A stretch of DNA of 64,000 nt from positions 87,694-151,693 of the forward strand of contig CAMCMU010000004.1 of assembly GCA_945876035.1 (NCBI GenBank), given 5' to 3'. A model generated the notes under the pieces. It saw nothing but the letters and a program-made list of their open reading frames with translations. It made no database searches and was not told the DNA's origin. The position numbers were made by a program, and so were the translations under genes. The stretch comes from Schlesneria paludicola DSM 18645 (lineage in GTDB: Bacteria; Planctomycetota; Planctomycetia; Planctomycetales; Planctomycetaceae). Numbering within the stretch: position 1 is the first letter of the stretch; each line of letters opens with the position of its first letter. Shown here piece after piece: positions 1 to 8,870 of the stretch.

Positions 1-1049
1 CCCTCAATCAGCACTCCATTGTCTCCTTCACTGGTGATCAAGAGTTCGGCGCCGTCGGCAAACTTGCACGTGACCAGAAATTCCGTGGCCACGTTGTATC
101 TGTTGGAAATCGTCGGGATTCCGTGACGCAACGGCACAGGATGAATGGCCGTTCCTTCAACGGAAATGGGTCCGCTATTGTCCATTTGCAAGGCCCACAT
201 GCCGATGTCCACATGGTGTGCCCCCCAATCGGTCATCTTACCGCCGGAATATTCGTACCACCAACGGAACTGGAAGTGCGCCCGAGTTTGAGGCGACGGC
301 ATGTCGCTCGCCGTTGGTCCGCACAGATAATCCGTTAGTGGTGCTTGCCCAAGCCACATGTCCCAGTTCAATTCTTGGGGAACTGCGACATGAGGGATTT
401 CACCGCTGGACTCGCCGCGGTTCACGCCGCAGGTGACCCGGATGATTTTTCCAAGTCGCCCACTACGCGCCATGGCCACGGCCTTCACAAATTGGGCTTG
501 AATGGTCTTCTCATTGGCGAAACCCTCGGACCGTTGTTGTGTGCCTACCTGAAACACGCGTTTTGTCTCGTCGAGGACTTTGATGATTTGTTTTCCCTCG
601 TGGATCGTTAACGTGAGCGGTTTCTCACAGTAGACATCCTTGCCGGCACGCATGGCGTCGATGGCAATCTTCGTGTGCCAGTGGTCGGGAGTCGCAATCA
701 CAACAACATCGATGTCCTTTCGGTCGAGCAACTGGCGATAGTCTTCGTACATCTCCGGCTGTTTCGAATGACCTTTCTGGTGCTGAATCTCGGTGACCTG
801 TTCCTGCGCTTTTCCAACGTGGTTCCGATCCACATCACACACCGCGACACAGTCAAAGAAAGGCAGGGCATTGCTGCAGACGCCACGTCCACGACCGCCC
901 ATCCCGATGCAACCGAGAACCGGGCGTTCGTTGACACTTTGAAACCCCAATGCGCGATGACTCTCGGCCGTGAACCAATAAGGCAGCATCGCACCCGCCA
1001 AAGCACCGGTGGATTTCAAAAAATCGCGACGATCCAATAGTTGACTCAT
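1..1049 (-). CDS. Gfo/Idh/MocA family oxidoreductase, Tat-exported, 3' end outside window
   Basis: About 349 codons are visible, reading leftwards from ATG at 1049 and running off the window edge without a stop. The protein begins MSQLLDRRDFLKSTGALAGA, a twin-arginine signal (RRDFLK plus hydrophobic stretch). A Rossmann nucleotide-binding start follows (VLGCIGMGGRGRG), then ATPDHWH and the family hallmark EKPL in DVYCEKPLTLT. Later come GTQQRS and a C-terminal-domain stretch with WWYEYSGGKMTDWGAHH. This is the architecture of the many planctomycete secreted Gfo/Idh/MocA dehydrogenases, which are thought to act on sugars or sugar derivatives outside the cytoplasm with a bound nicotinamide cofactor. 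The substrate cannot be told from sequence. Family members are usually 400-450 aa, so roughly 80-100 residues are missing. No partner gene is visible. Confidence 0.9.
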   Translation of the reverse strand, partial: MSQLLDRRDFLKSTGALAGAMLPYWFTAESHRALGFQSVNERPVLGCIGMGGRGRGVCSNALPFFDCVAVCDVDRNHVGKAQEQVTEIQHQKGHSKQPEMYEDYRQLLDRKDIDVVVIATPDHWHTKIAIDAMRAGKDVYCEKPLTLTIHEGKQIIKVLDETKRVFQVGTQQRSEGFANEKTIQAQFVKAVAMARSGRLGKIIRVTCGVNRGESSGEIPHVAVPQELNWDMWLGQAPLTDYLCGPTASDMPSPQTRAHFQFRWWYEYSGGKMTDWGAHHVDIGMWALQMDNSGPISVEGTAIHPVPLRHGIPTISNRYNVATEFLVTCKFADGAELLITSEGDNGVLIE

Positions 1050-1877
1050 GCGGCGGACCTTCATTCCGAAAAGGATTTGCAGGGAGGCTGTGGTGACAGA
1101 CCCCCCCCACTCTAACGGCCACCCCGCGTCGGAAAAACACCACCGCCCGAAAAATCAAAAACGTTTTGGTTCCTGCGACGTCGTTCGTCCTCTCAACGCT
1201 CGGGATTGGCGTTTCCCGAATCCGGTTCAAAAACGTGTTGCTTTTCGGGTCACCGTCGTTGCCGGGGGATGAGCCAGCACTTGCGATTTGGCAGATTAAG
1301 GTGTCTTCAGATCTGAAGCAGCGTGCCGTATGGCTGGGCGAGAGCGGGCCTGTTCCACCGCTCGCAAGACGCCAGGTCGAGCGAAAAAAACGCGGCAGGC
1401 TCTGCAGAAGCGGTGGATTTGTGGTGGCCAGCCGCAGGGTGCGTCGCCGAGACGCACGATTCCAGCGAGGAACGTTCTGCAGACTTAAAGTCTTGGCTAG
1501 GACAGCCGATGGGACTCCGCTGGCGGCCCGATGAGGTGTTCCGACATCGTCGGGAGAGGACAGTCGAGAACAGACGTGTCGCAAGCGGCGTCAGGTTCAC
1601 GGACCGGACTTGGTTTCGGGCGACGGTGGTTTGAAAAGGAGATTGGCAGACGTCACGCGATGTCTGTCAGGTTCGGCGTCATCGCCGGTCTGCAGCGGAC
1701 GGTTCCTGAGTGTCAGACGCAACCCGAGTGAGGCCGGATTGAGGCGGTTTTCCGAACATGGACCGAAGGGTTGGAAACCAAGACTTGAGATAGGAAGTGG
1801 GAAGTCGCGCGCGGAGTGGTTATTCTTGTGCGGGTTGACTCGGGCTCTCGACGCACCACTCTCGTTGCTGGATTCCC
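1050..1877. other. 828-bp non-coding gap
   Basis: It lies between the divergently transcribed oxidoreductase and tadA genes, so it should hold both promoters. Open frames here give Arg/Ser/Pro-rich translations with no recognisable domain and look like chance frames. It contains a C8 run at 1101-1108, which lies 52-59 nt upstream of the oxidoreductase start. It also contains a perfect 7-bp inverted repeat, GTGCGTC (1439-1445) and GACGCAC (1451-1457), with a 5-nt spacer and no T-tract. I could not assign a promoter with confidence. Confidence 0.5.
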
Positions 1878-3770
1878 ATGAAAATTTGGTTTAACAAAGT
1901 TCACGAAGCCAAACGCGTGCTGATCGAATCGGACTCGGCCGAGATTCGGATCGGACGCGATCCGTCGAACATCATCGTGTTGCACAGTCCACTCGTTTCG
2001 AAGCGACATGCTGTGGTGACGCGTGAGCAGGGCCAGTTAAAGTTAGCGAACATCGGGGTCAACGGATGCCTTGTCGGCGATCAAGAAGTTCTGGGGGGCA
2101 GTTCGATCCTGTTCAAGGCCGGCGAGACCGTCCGTATCTGGCCGTTCTCGCTGACGTTTGAGTCGGACGAGGTCTCGGCCATCAGTGCTCCGGCATTGGA
2201 GTCTCATCTGCGGTCGATCATGTGTGATCTGAATCAGCGGGTTCACAAAAAGTTGCTCGAACGACTCGACCTGTACGAGATCGAGAACGAGCGCACGAGC
2301 GATGCCGATACGATCGTATTGTTGGAACGCAACATCGAGGACGTCTGCCGCGAACTCAATCTGTTTGGCAACGAGAATGAGCCGCTTCTGGAGGAGATCG
2401 TCGGTCTGACGCTCCGCGATCTGCTGATCAATCAGCTGATTCTGGAAGGGGGCGATGTCGGTTTAGACCTGCTCGCGCGATTGACCTACAACGAGTTCGA
2501 TCTGCCCGCGACACTGATCCCCGAACGCGAGACCGAACTGCAAAACCTGCTGATCTTCGCCCGCGAACGGCTGAAACTCGAAAATTTGCCCGACCTCAGT
2601 GCGCAGATTAGCCACGTCGAGCGGATGTTTGCGGATCTGTTTCCATTTGTCAGGCCGCACTTGCATCGGGAGTTGCGAAAGTACGTGATTTTGAGGTCGT
2701 TGAAAAAGGATTTGAAGGACACGGTGTTCGGATACGGCCCGCTGCAAGACCTGCTCCGTGCCCCGACCATCAGCGAAATCATGGTCGTCAAGAGTGATCA
2801 GATCTTTGTGGAAAAAGACGGCGTGCTGGAGCTTTCGGGGCGGCGATTCATCTCGGACAAGGTGACCGAAAGCATCGTCGAGCGGATCGTCGCGCAGGTC
2901 GGTCGTCGCATCGACAAGAGCCAACCGCTGGTGGACGCCCGCCTGCCGGATGGCTCACGTGTGAATGCCATTATCCCGCCACTGGCCGTGCGCGGTCCGT
3001 GCCTCACGATCCGCAAATTTCCCGCTCATCGCTTCACCGTGGATGACCTGATTGAGCGAGGTTCCATCACCTCATCCGCCGCGATGTTTCTGCGTGCGTG
3101 CGTCATCGATCGCCGCAACATCCTGGTCAGCGGAGGGACCGGGACGGGTAAGACGACGATGCTCAATATCCTCTCCAGTTTTATCCCGGTGAAGGAGCGG
3201 ATCGTAACGATTGAGGACACGACCGAGCTACAACTTCACCAGGACCATGTGGTGACGCTCGAAAGCAAATCGGCCAACGTGGAAGGGGCGGGCGGATATT
3301 CGATCCGCGATTTGGTGAAGAACGCGTTACGCATGCGGCCGGATCGGATCATCGTCGGTGAGTGCCGCAGCGGCGAGGCGCTGGACATGCTGCAAGCCAT
3401 GAACACCGGTCACGATGGCTCGATGACCACCGTTCATGCCAACAGCACAGAGGATGTGATTCAGCGTCTTGAGGTCCTCGTACTGATGGCTCTCGATCTA
3501 CCAATCGTCTCGATTCACAGGCAGATTGCCAGTGCGATCGACATCGTCGTCCAGATCACTCGCTTGCCGGGTGGCCGACGCAAGGTGTCGCAGATTAGCG
3601 AGATTGCCGGCTATGACGCCGATCGCGGGCAATTGATCACACGCGAGATCTACAACGTGCGCGAGGGCCAGATCTTGCACCCGACTGGCTATCTTCCCAG
3701 CTTTGTCGATGCGCTGATTGCAAAGGACCTGCTCAAGCTGGAGTTCTTGTACGGAGGCGACGCGAAGTGA
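1878..3770 (+). CDS. tadA: FHA domain-TadA/CpaF fusion secretion ATPase
   Basis: 630 aa. Residues 1 to about 98 form a forkhead-associated domain: IGRDPSN (GR at 26-27), Ser41 and His44 in SPLVSKRHAVV, and Asn62-Gly63. FHA domains bind phosphothreonine. The rest is a TadA/CpaF (GspE-superfamily) ATPase of tight-adherence pili: Walker A GGTGTGKT at 419-426, and the Walker B/His-box region RPDRIIVGECRSGEALDMLQ from 487 followed by GHDGSMTTVHANS. It should power assembly of a Flp-type pilus or a related secretion machine at the inner face of the membrane. The next gene, tadB, overlaps by 4 nt, so the two are translationally coupled. There is no pilin, secretin, TadZ or TadC nearby. FHA fused to TadA is unusual relative to Caulobacter CpaF and suggests control by Ser/Thr phosphorylation; that is inference. 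Confidence 0.9.
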   Translation: MKIWFNKVHEAKRVLIESDSAEIRIGRDPSNIIVLHSPLVSKRHAVVTREQGQLKLANIGVNGCLVGDQEVLGGSSILFKAGETVRIWPFSLTFESDEVSAISAPALESHLRSIMCDLNQRVHKKLLERLDLYEIENERTSDADTIVLLERNIEDVCRELNLFGNENEPLLEEIVGLTLRDLLINQLILEGGDVGLDLLARLTYNEFDLPATLIPERETELQNLLIFARERLKLENLPDLSAQISHVERMFADLFPFVRPHLHRELRKYVILRSLKKDLKDTVFGYGPLQDLLRAPTISEIMVVKSDQIFVEKDGVLELSGRRFISDKVTESIVERIVAQVGRRIDKSQPLVDARLPDGSRVNAIIPPLAVRGPCLTIRKFPAHRFTVDDLIERGSITSSAAMFLRACVIDRRNILVSGGTGTGKTTMLNILSSFIPVKERIVTIEDTTELQLHQDHVVTLESKSANVEGAGGYSIRDLVKNALRMRPDRIIVGECRSGEALDMLQAMNTGHDGSMTTVHANSTEDVIQRLEVLVLMALDLPIVSIHRQIASAIDIVVQITRLPGGRRKVSQISEIAGYDADRGQLITREIYNVREGQILHPTGYLPSFVDALIAKDLLKLEFLYGGDAK

Positions 3771-4615
3771 GTTTTGATGTCCTCCTCAGTTCGATGCTCT
3801 GTGGCGGTTCGATCGCCCTGCTGGTGTGGGCGGGCGAGCCCGCCTTTCAGCGGATTCTGGATGGCATGGAGGCAGATCATCGCGAGAAGCTCAAGCGGTT
3901 AAGGATCTACCCCTCGCATCTGCGCGCCAGCATCGTCGCCTGGTGGGCGTTTGTGATCGGGCAACTGCTGACGATGGGACTCGTGCTGGATGTCCCTGTC
4001 CTCGGATTCCTCGTGTCGCTGCTGCTGTTGCTGGGTCCGTGGTTTTTGTTGCAGCGGTGGACTCAGCAGCGACGGGCGATGATCGAAGATCAGTTAGCCG
4101 ATTCGATGGTCTCGCTGTCGGGTGCCATCAAGGCGGGCCTGTCGTTGGCGCAGGCACTCGAAATTCTGGCGAAGCAAAGTCCGGCACCGATCAGCCAAGA
4201 GTTCGGTCAGATGGTGGCCGAATATCAGATGGGTAAGACGCTGGAAAAGTGCCTCGACGAAGCGCGCACTCGACTACGGAGCGAGAACTTCGCGTTGTTC
4301 GCTGCCGCCATGCAAGCGAGTCGTGAGAGCGGCGGTAAGCTGAATGAAACGGTGGAGCGGATCGCGATCTCGGTCCGTGAAATGCAACGACTCGAGCGAA
4401 AAGTGTTGGCGGAGACGTCGCAAGCGCGCACGTCCGCGGTGTACATGGCTCTCGTTCCGATCGTGATCCTCGCGCTGTATTATTTCGTCGTGGATCCGGT
4501 GAACACCGAAAAACTGTTCACGACAGTTCTCGGTCAAATCTTTTTGTGTGTCTCGATCGTGCTCAATGTGACCGCCTATCTCTGGGCTCGGCACATTCTC
4601 AACCCGGATATTTAA
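3767..4615 (+). CDS. tadB: TadB-like inner-membrane platform protein
   Basis: 282 aa, GTG start overlapping the tadA stop (GTGA). It has hydrophobic segments near residues 5-22, 54-75 and 78-95, a soluble helical T2SSF domain (about 110-235, with SLSGAIKAGLSLAQALEILA and ASRESGGKLNETVERIA), and two C-terminal membrane segments (about 227-245 and 255-275). This fits the GspF/TadB platform protein that sits in the cytoplasmic membrane and engages the TadA ATPase. Normally TadB is paired with TadC; none follows here, and the next gene is convergent. The pair is therefore an orphan tadAB unit that either works with components elsewhere or uses TadB alone. Confidence 0.85.
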   Translation: MSFDVLLSSMLCGGSIALLVWAGEPAFQRILDGMEADHREKLKRLRIYPSHLRASIVAWWAFVIGQLLTMGLVLDVPVLGFLVSLLLLLGPWFLLQRWTQQRRAMIEDQLADSMVSLSGAIKAGLSLAQALEILAKQSPAPISQEFGQMVAEYQMGKTLEKCLDEARTRLRSENFALFAAAMQASRESGGKLNETVERIAISVREMQRLERKVLAETSQARTSAVYMALVPIVILALYYFVVDPVNTEKLFTTVLGQIFLCVSIVLNVTAYLWARHILNPDI

Positions 4616-4686
4616 TGGGGATATCGTCAACTCGGCCAACCGCCGCAGAGTTTGATGCCCGTCTGGCGTCCCCCATCAAAGCGAGT

Positions 4687-4720
4687 CGCCCCTCGGTCGC
4701 GTGTTTGCAATCGAGGGGCG
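4687..4720. terminator. Candidate bidirectional hairpin between tadB and the porin gene
   Basis: Perfect 9-bp inverted repeat CGCCCCTCG (4687-4695) and CGAGGGGCG (4712-4720), with a 16-nt loop, in the 150-bp gap between two convergent genes. There is no clear T-tract on either strand, so it would be a weak or factor-assisted terminator. Confidence 0.4.
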
Positions 4721-4767
4721 GTTCCATCGCCTCGATTGTGGAGGCGGCGTGCGATCGAGTCTGTTCT

Positions 4768-6483
4768 CTAAAAATCGTGACACAGTCTCATGCCGAAGCC
4801 GTGAATCCCACCCACGCCGGAAGCGACGGAAGCGCCGTCTGGTTGAGTCGGTGAATTCCGATCCATGAAGACATAGTTGGCCTGAATCTTCATGTTGGGA
4901 TTGAGAAACCAGTTTACGCCGGCCGTGTAGTCATCAATTCTTCCCCCGGTGATACCGCTGTCGTTGAGATCGAGGTTGGAGTAACGGGCTAGGATTTGCC
5001 ACGCCCCCCAGCCCTGTTCGGCACAGTCCTCGGGGCACCATCGTGAATTACGGAACGGAATTACGCGGCCGAACACTCCCGCTTTCTTGTCGTACGCGCG
5101 GTGCTCACCCGTTAGAAAATAAGAGGCCATGACGTAGTAACCGTTGGTGAAATACGTTCCGTGGTTGCCGCTGAGGTTGGTGGCGTTGCTGTTGGTCGAA
5201 GCGATGTACTCGGATTGCAACTGGAATGAGCCGAGAACCATCGACATTTCAGCCGCATACAGATTTTCATCGTCGGTGACGAACGTACCACTGTCGGCAA
5301 ACACCGGATTCAAGGCGCCCGGGCCGTTTCGCAGCGAGCCACGACTGCGGATCCGTCGGATCTTATCCAAGGGATCGCGATTACTGTAAGAACCACCAAC
5401 GTGCAACAATTTCCGGCCTTCGTCCTCATCCCATAACAGATAGACTAATCGGCTGGTCCAAGCATAAGCCCCGTCATCGGCCGCATAGGCAAACGGGTTC
5501 ACCGAATTTTTGAACACGCCGGTTTGCCACCAGCCGCGATCGTCTTCACCGAAGTTGTTGTAGGCGGAGGCACCGAGCGAAAACCCGTTGTTGTTCGGCC
5601 CGGTGTAGGCATCTTGATTAAAGGACCGTTCCATCAAATCGAGATGGCGACTGCTCGTCAGATGCTCCAATCCGATCGGCTCCTTTTGCAACCCGACCTT
5701 CACATTGCCGACGATCGGCGTTTCGTGAAATGTGAAGTACCCGTCGGTCGGAGCGGTGACTTGGATCACATTCGAGGCGCTGGCCGGAGTTCCCGGATTG
5801 TCGTTCACGCTGTTCACGAAGTCGTATTCGACGACGTAGTCGATTGTCTTATAGATTGTTCCGTCAGCCCGCAGACGAGCCCGGCGAAAATCGGTGGCAT
5901 CCCGACTGCCCGCACCGTTGACGGCTCCAAACGCTGCCGGGTTGTTTTGCAGCCAAATCGTATCGATCTGAGTCCGTCCGCCGATATGAAACGCAAAGTT
6001 TTTGTCGCCGGATTCAAAATTCAGTTGGTTTTTCCAACTGGCTTTGAAGGCTTTGGGGTCCGACTTGTCGCCTTTCGGTTTGTCACCCTCCTTTTTTCCG
6101 ATCTCTGAAAGTTGATCGCGAAACAGGATGTTTTCCTCCTGCTGCAAGGCGAGTCGCTGCTCGAGATCTCTGAGGCGATCTTCGAGCGACATCTCCGCAG
6201 GGCTCGATGAAATCTCGGCCAAGTCGATTTGTAGAATCTTCGCCGTGGTGCCGTCATCCGTTTCTTCCTCGTTCGTGAGATCCTCATCGAGGACGGCACG
6301 CGGGGTACCAGCAGCGGATTTGTGAGACTCACCGGAAGGCGTGTGGCCTGCGGTCACGGCGGACACCGGTCGCGATGGTTTTCTGGCCTCCTGCCCAGGA
6401 CCATCCGTCGCGGAAAGACAGAGACAGAATCCCGTCACAAGTTTTGCTAACAATGGCCATCGTTTGGAGGATTTTGGTAACAT
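4768..6483 (-). CDS. OprO/OprP-type outer-membrane porin
   Basis: 571 aa. The N-terminus is a signal peptide (MLPKSSKRWPLLAKLVTGFC then CLSATDGPGQEA). After a low-complexity linker there is a short coiled coil around residues 100-130 (LEDRLRDLEQRLALQQEEN), as in porins that bind the cell wall or trimerise. Then comes a long beta-rich domain: HIGGRTQIDTIWL, DFRRARLRADGTIYKTIDYV, VGLQKEPIGLEHLTSSR, ending in ANYVFMDRN and a terminal Phe (MRLCHDF). This is the phosphate-selective porin O/P family; the actual substrate (phosphate, pyrophosphate or another anion) is not determinable. The ATG at 6483 is preferred because every in-frame ATG further upstream lies in the heptamer repeat and runs into a stop. 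The ribosome site is weak. The tandem repeat at 6497-6538 lies 14-55 nt before the start and may affect expression. Confidence 0.88.
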   Translation of the reverse strand: MLPKSSKRWPLLAKLVTGFCLCLSATDGPGQEARKPSRPVSAVTAGHTPSGESHKSAAGTPRAVLDEDLTNEEETDDGTTAKILQIDLAEISSSPAEMSLEDRLRDLEQRLALQQEENILFRDQLSEIGKKEGDKPKGDKSDPKAFKASWKNQLNFESGDKNFAFHIGGRTQIDTIWLQNNPAAFGAVNGAGSRDATDFRRARLRADGTIYKTIDYVVEYDFVNSVNDNPGTPASASNVIQVTAPTDGYFTFHETPIVGNVKVGLQKEPIGLEHLTSSRHLDLMERSFNQDAYTGPNNNGFSLGASAYNNFGEDDRGWWQTGVFKNSVNPFAYAADDGAYAWTSRLVYLLWDEDEGRKLLHVGGSYSNRDPLDKIRRIRSRGSLRNGPGALNPVFADSGTFVTDDENLYAAEMSMVLGSFQLQSEYIASTNSNATNLSGNHGTYFTNGYYVMASYFLTGEHRAYDKKAGVFGRVIPFRNSRWCPEDCAEQGWGAWQILARYSNLDLNDSGITGGRIDDYTAGVNWFLNPNMKIQANYVFMDRNSPTQPDGASVASGVGGIHGFGMRLCHDF

Positions 6484-6496
6484 TCAAAAAGCCTAC

Positions 6497-6538
6497 TGGT
6501 TCATGGTTCATGGTTCATGGTTCATGGTTCATGGTTCA
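6497..6538. repeat. Six perfect tandem copies of a 7-bp unit (TGGTTCA)
   Basis: Units at 6497, 6504, 6511, 6518, 6525 and 6532, all identical, ending in TGGG at 6539. On the porin coding strand the unit reads TGAACCA, and each junction makes an ATG (minus-strand ATGs at 6504, 6511, 6518, 6525, 6532 and 6539). Because the period is 7, these ATGs fall in all three frames relative to the porin ATG. Those in frame with it (6504, 6525) reach stops within a few codons, giving tiny upstream reading frames. It lies entirely in the 5' region of the porin gene. Confidence 0.95.
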
Positions 6539-6908
6539 TGGGTGTTTGTATCGGATGTATCGATCCTGCTGATTCAGTCGGAATTGTTGATTTTTCGGGT
6601 TGATCTTGTTGGGGCGAATGTCGCGGCTAGAAACGTCGCCAGACAAGAGCGACCGGGCTTCCATTGCGGCAGAAAATGCCGAACGCGTGTTCTGCACAAG
6701 CTTCGGAATGCGGCGGAGAACTCGAACGTTCGCGCGAAAATGGCCTCGCACGCCGATCACGGAACGGCAACCGGCGAGGCGGTTTGTCAGCGCGCAACGG
6801 GTCTTCAACGGAACCCGTCATCAATCCGTCGAGGCCACACGGGAGACGCTGTGAATTGGTCAACAGCGGTTTTCGTCGGAGCCAGACCGTTCCGTGGAGC
6901 CAGACCGT
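6539..6908. other. 370-bp gap upstream of the porin, downstream of the aldolase gene
   Basis: No credible gene. It should contain the porin promoter (minus strand), which I could not place. At its left end is the porin heptamer array. At its right end a tandem duplication of 18 bp (unit GGAGCCAGACCGTTC plus 3 nt; copies begin at 6878 and 6896) runs just into the aldolase stop codon region. Confidence 0.5.
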
Positions 6909-7691
6909 TCAGTGGTGGTTCGCAAAAAACTTGGCGAATTCCTGTTTGGTCGCGGCGACACCGGCGACGATGAGTTTTGAATCACTGACCGGTGAGATCA
7001 TCCGACAGCCCTTGTCGACGAGCATCTCGGCATGTTGAGGATCGATCGCCACGGCCGCCCAGCTCTTGCCAGAATTTCGACAGGCGGCAGCGACCCGATC
7101 AATCGCGGCAAGACACTTCTCATGAAAGAATTGCCCGGTGACTCCCAGACTTTGGCTCAAATCGACCGGCCCCAGAAACAACGCATCGACACCCTCGATC
7201 GCCGCAATAGCCTCGCACTCGGCCACGGATTGCGAGGTCTCAATCTGGATCGCAACGAAGGATTCCTCATTGGCGCGTCGAATGAATTCGGTCACAGGCA
7301 ACATGGTGAACTGGGCATCCCAGCCGCCGGTGTTCATGCCGCGATTTCCCCGAGGAGCAAATTTTGTCCATTGCACGAACTCTTCTGCCTGCGCGGCAGA
7401 ATAAATTTGAGCCGCCATGACGCCGCTGGAGCCGGCTTCCAGACAACGCGTTGCAATCGCATAATCGGTGGGAGCAATCCGGCAGAAAGTATCCAACCCG
7501 TGAACGCGTGCCACAGCAGTCGCCACTTCCAATTCGCTAATCGTCATGCCCGTATGTTCGAAATCGAACCACAGCCCGTGGAAGCCGCCGCTCATGCCGA
7601 TGATGTTGACCAGATTTTGATGCCAGACTCGGCCGATACTACAAATCATGGCGGTTTCGCCGGCGGCCAGTCGTTGCTTAAGGGTTCGCAT
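6909..7691 (-). CDS. HpcH/HpaI-family class II aldolase
   Basis: 260 aa from the ATG at 7691 (MRTLKQRLAAGETAMICSIG). An in-frame start at 7742 would add 17 Pro-rich residues that the family lacks. Family marks are WFDFEHTGM (metal/substrate region), the motif RGMNTGGWDAQF, the metal-ligand glutamate in VAIQIETSQSV and the aspartate in ALFLGPVDLSQSLG. These enzymes cleave or form 2-keto-3-deoxy and 4-hydroxy-2-oxo acids using a divalent metal, giving pyruvate and an aldehyde (for example HpaI, 2-keto-3-deoxyrhamnonate aldolase). Length matches the usual 250-270 aa. The gene stands alone with no sugar-acid catabolic partners, so the substrate is not known; a sugar-acid breakdown role is plausible. 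Confidence 0.85.
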   Translation of the reverse strand: MRTLKQRLAAGETAMICSIGRVWHQNLVNIIGMSGGFHGLWFDFEHTGMTISELEVATAVARVHGLDTFCRIAPTDYAIATRCLEAGSSGVMAAQIYSAAQAEEFVQWTKFAPRGNRGMNTGGWDAQFTMLPVTEFIRRANEESFVAIQIETSQSVAECEAIAAIEGVDALFLGPVDLSQSLGVTGQFFHEKCLAAIDRVAAACRNSGKSWAAVAIDPQHAEMLVDKGCRMISPVSDSKLIVAGVAATKQEFAKFFANHH

Positions 7692-7927
7692 AATTCTCGG
7701 GGGCCTTGGGTTGAAGTTGCCGGTGTCCGGAGTGCCAGTCATCCCATTTTTCGGGAAACGGCACCGCTGATGTCGAAGGGTTTAGATCGTCATTTTGGCG
7801 TGGCTCATGAGCATATTCGAAATTTGCCCAAAATTCACGCGTACTTCAAAGTTGCAAATAGTGTTGTTGTTGTCGTAACCTTGTAAGGAGCTTGTGTTTT
7901 TTTCGTCCGTTATGAGTGACTGGTTTT

Positions 7928-7933
7928 GTGGAG
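7928..7933 (+). promoter_or_regulatory. Ribosome binding site deciding the start of the receiver-HATPase gene
   Basis: GTGGAG with a 7-nt spacer to ATG at 7941. It supports ATG 7941 over the upstream in-frame TTG at 7926, which has no suitably placed site. Confidence 0.6.
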
Positions 7934-7940
7934 CGTTTGC

Positions 7941-8831
7941 ATGTCGACGGTGTTGGTCGTTGATGACTCGCCGATTGACCGGCAACTGGTGATCGGTTTG
8001 CTGAAGCAGGGAACCGATTGGACGGTCACTGAGGCCAGTGACGGGACCGTCGCGCTGGAATCGATTCTGCAGAGTCCTCCGGACATCGTCGTCACCGATC
8101 TTCAAATGCCGGGGATGACGGGTTTGGAACTTCTGCTTGCCATTCGCAAAAAATTCTCGCGAATTCCTGTGATTGTGATGACCGGTCGCGGCACCGAAGA
8201 AATTGCGGTTGAAGCGTTGCATTCCGGGGCTTCGAGTTACGTCCCCAAACGTGCCCTGGCAACAACGCTTGTGGATACGGTGCAACGCGTCCTCGTCTCT
8301 TGCCGAGATGATCGCCTGCGTTCTAATTTGATGAAATGCTTGTCCGTTCGGAGTGAGTCGTTTGTGATTGAAAACGATGTCAACTTGCTCCTCTCGTTAT
8401 CGAGGTATGTGCAACATGCGCTGGCCGATTCGTGGGGTTTGGAACGGACGGATCACTTGAGAGTCGGTACGGCGTTAGAAGAAGCGTTGCTCAACGCGTT
8501 GTATCATGGAAATCTGGGCGTTAGTTCGAAACTGAAAGAAGAGGATCACGACGCCTTTTACATGCAGGCCAACCAGCGAAAAATTTCCGCGCCGTGGCAG
8601 GAACGTCGGGTTCGGGTGGACGTGCAGGTCACCTCTTCCGAAATGGTGGTGATCATCAAGGATGAGGGAGAGGGTTTTGATCCTGCTGCGTTGCCCGATC
8701 CAACCGACGCCGAGAACATTGACCGGCCCTGCGGTCGAGGCGTGATGCTCATGCGGGCGTTCATGGATGAAGTCCGCTATAACGCGCGCGGCAACGAGGT
8801 GACTCTGATTCGTAAGCGTGTTCGCAAGTAG
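7941..8831 (+). CDS. Response-regulator receiver fused to an RsbW-like HATPase domain
   Basis: 296 aa. Residues 1 to about 120 form a CheY-like receiver: acidic pair VVDDS near residues 8-9, phospho-acceptor Asp53 in VTDLQMPGMTG, Thr in VIVMTGRG and Lys in SYVPKR. After a linker the C-terminal part is a GHKL ATPase of the anti-sigma/serine kinase type: N-box EEALLNALYHGN, G1 box DEGEGFDP, G2 box CGRGVMLMRAFMD. There is no dimerisation/phospho-His domain, so it is not a classical histidine kinase. The likely role is a phosphorylation-gated switch that binds or phosphorylates an anti-anti-sigma (STAS) partner, as in partner-switching systems; that is inference. No sigma factor, STAS protein or PP2C phosphatase is adjacent. 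Confidence 0.88.
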   Translation: MSTVLVVDDSPIDRQLVIGLLKQGTDWTVTEASDGTVALESILQSPPDIVVTDLQMPGMTGLELLLAIRKKFSRIPVIVMTGRGTEEIAVEALHSGASSYVPKRALATTLVDTVQRVLVSCRDDRLRSNLMKCLSVRSESFVIENDVNLLLSLSRYVQHALADSWGLERTDHLRVGTALEEALLNALYHGNLGVSSKLKEEDHDAFYMQANQRKISAPWQERRVRVDVQVTSSEMVVIIKDEGEGFDPAALPDPTDAENIDRPCGRGVMLMRAFMDEVRYNARGNEVTLIRKRVRK

Positions 8832-8870
8832 GCTCGCCAGTCTCTTGGGACGCGATTCGGAAGGAGTTCT

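Noticed and set aside
853..1584. 243-aa minus-strand frame overlapping the oxidoreductase start
   Set aside because: Arg/Ser/Pro-rich, overlaps the N-terminus of a real gene in another frame, no domain.
7032..7886. 284-aa plus-strand frame antisense to the aldolase gene
   Set aside because: It mirrors the coding pattern of the aldolase on the other strand and has no recognisable motif.
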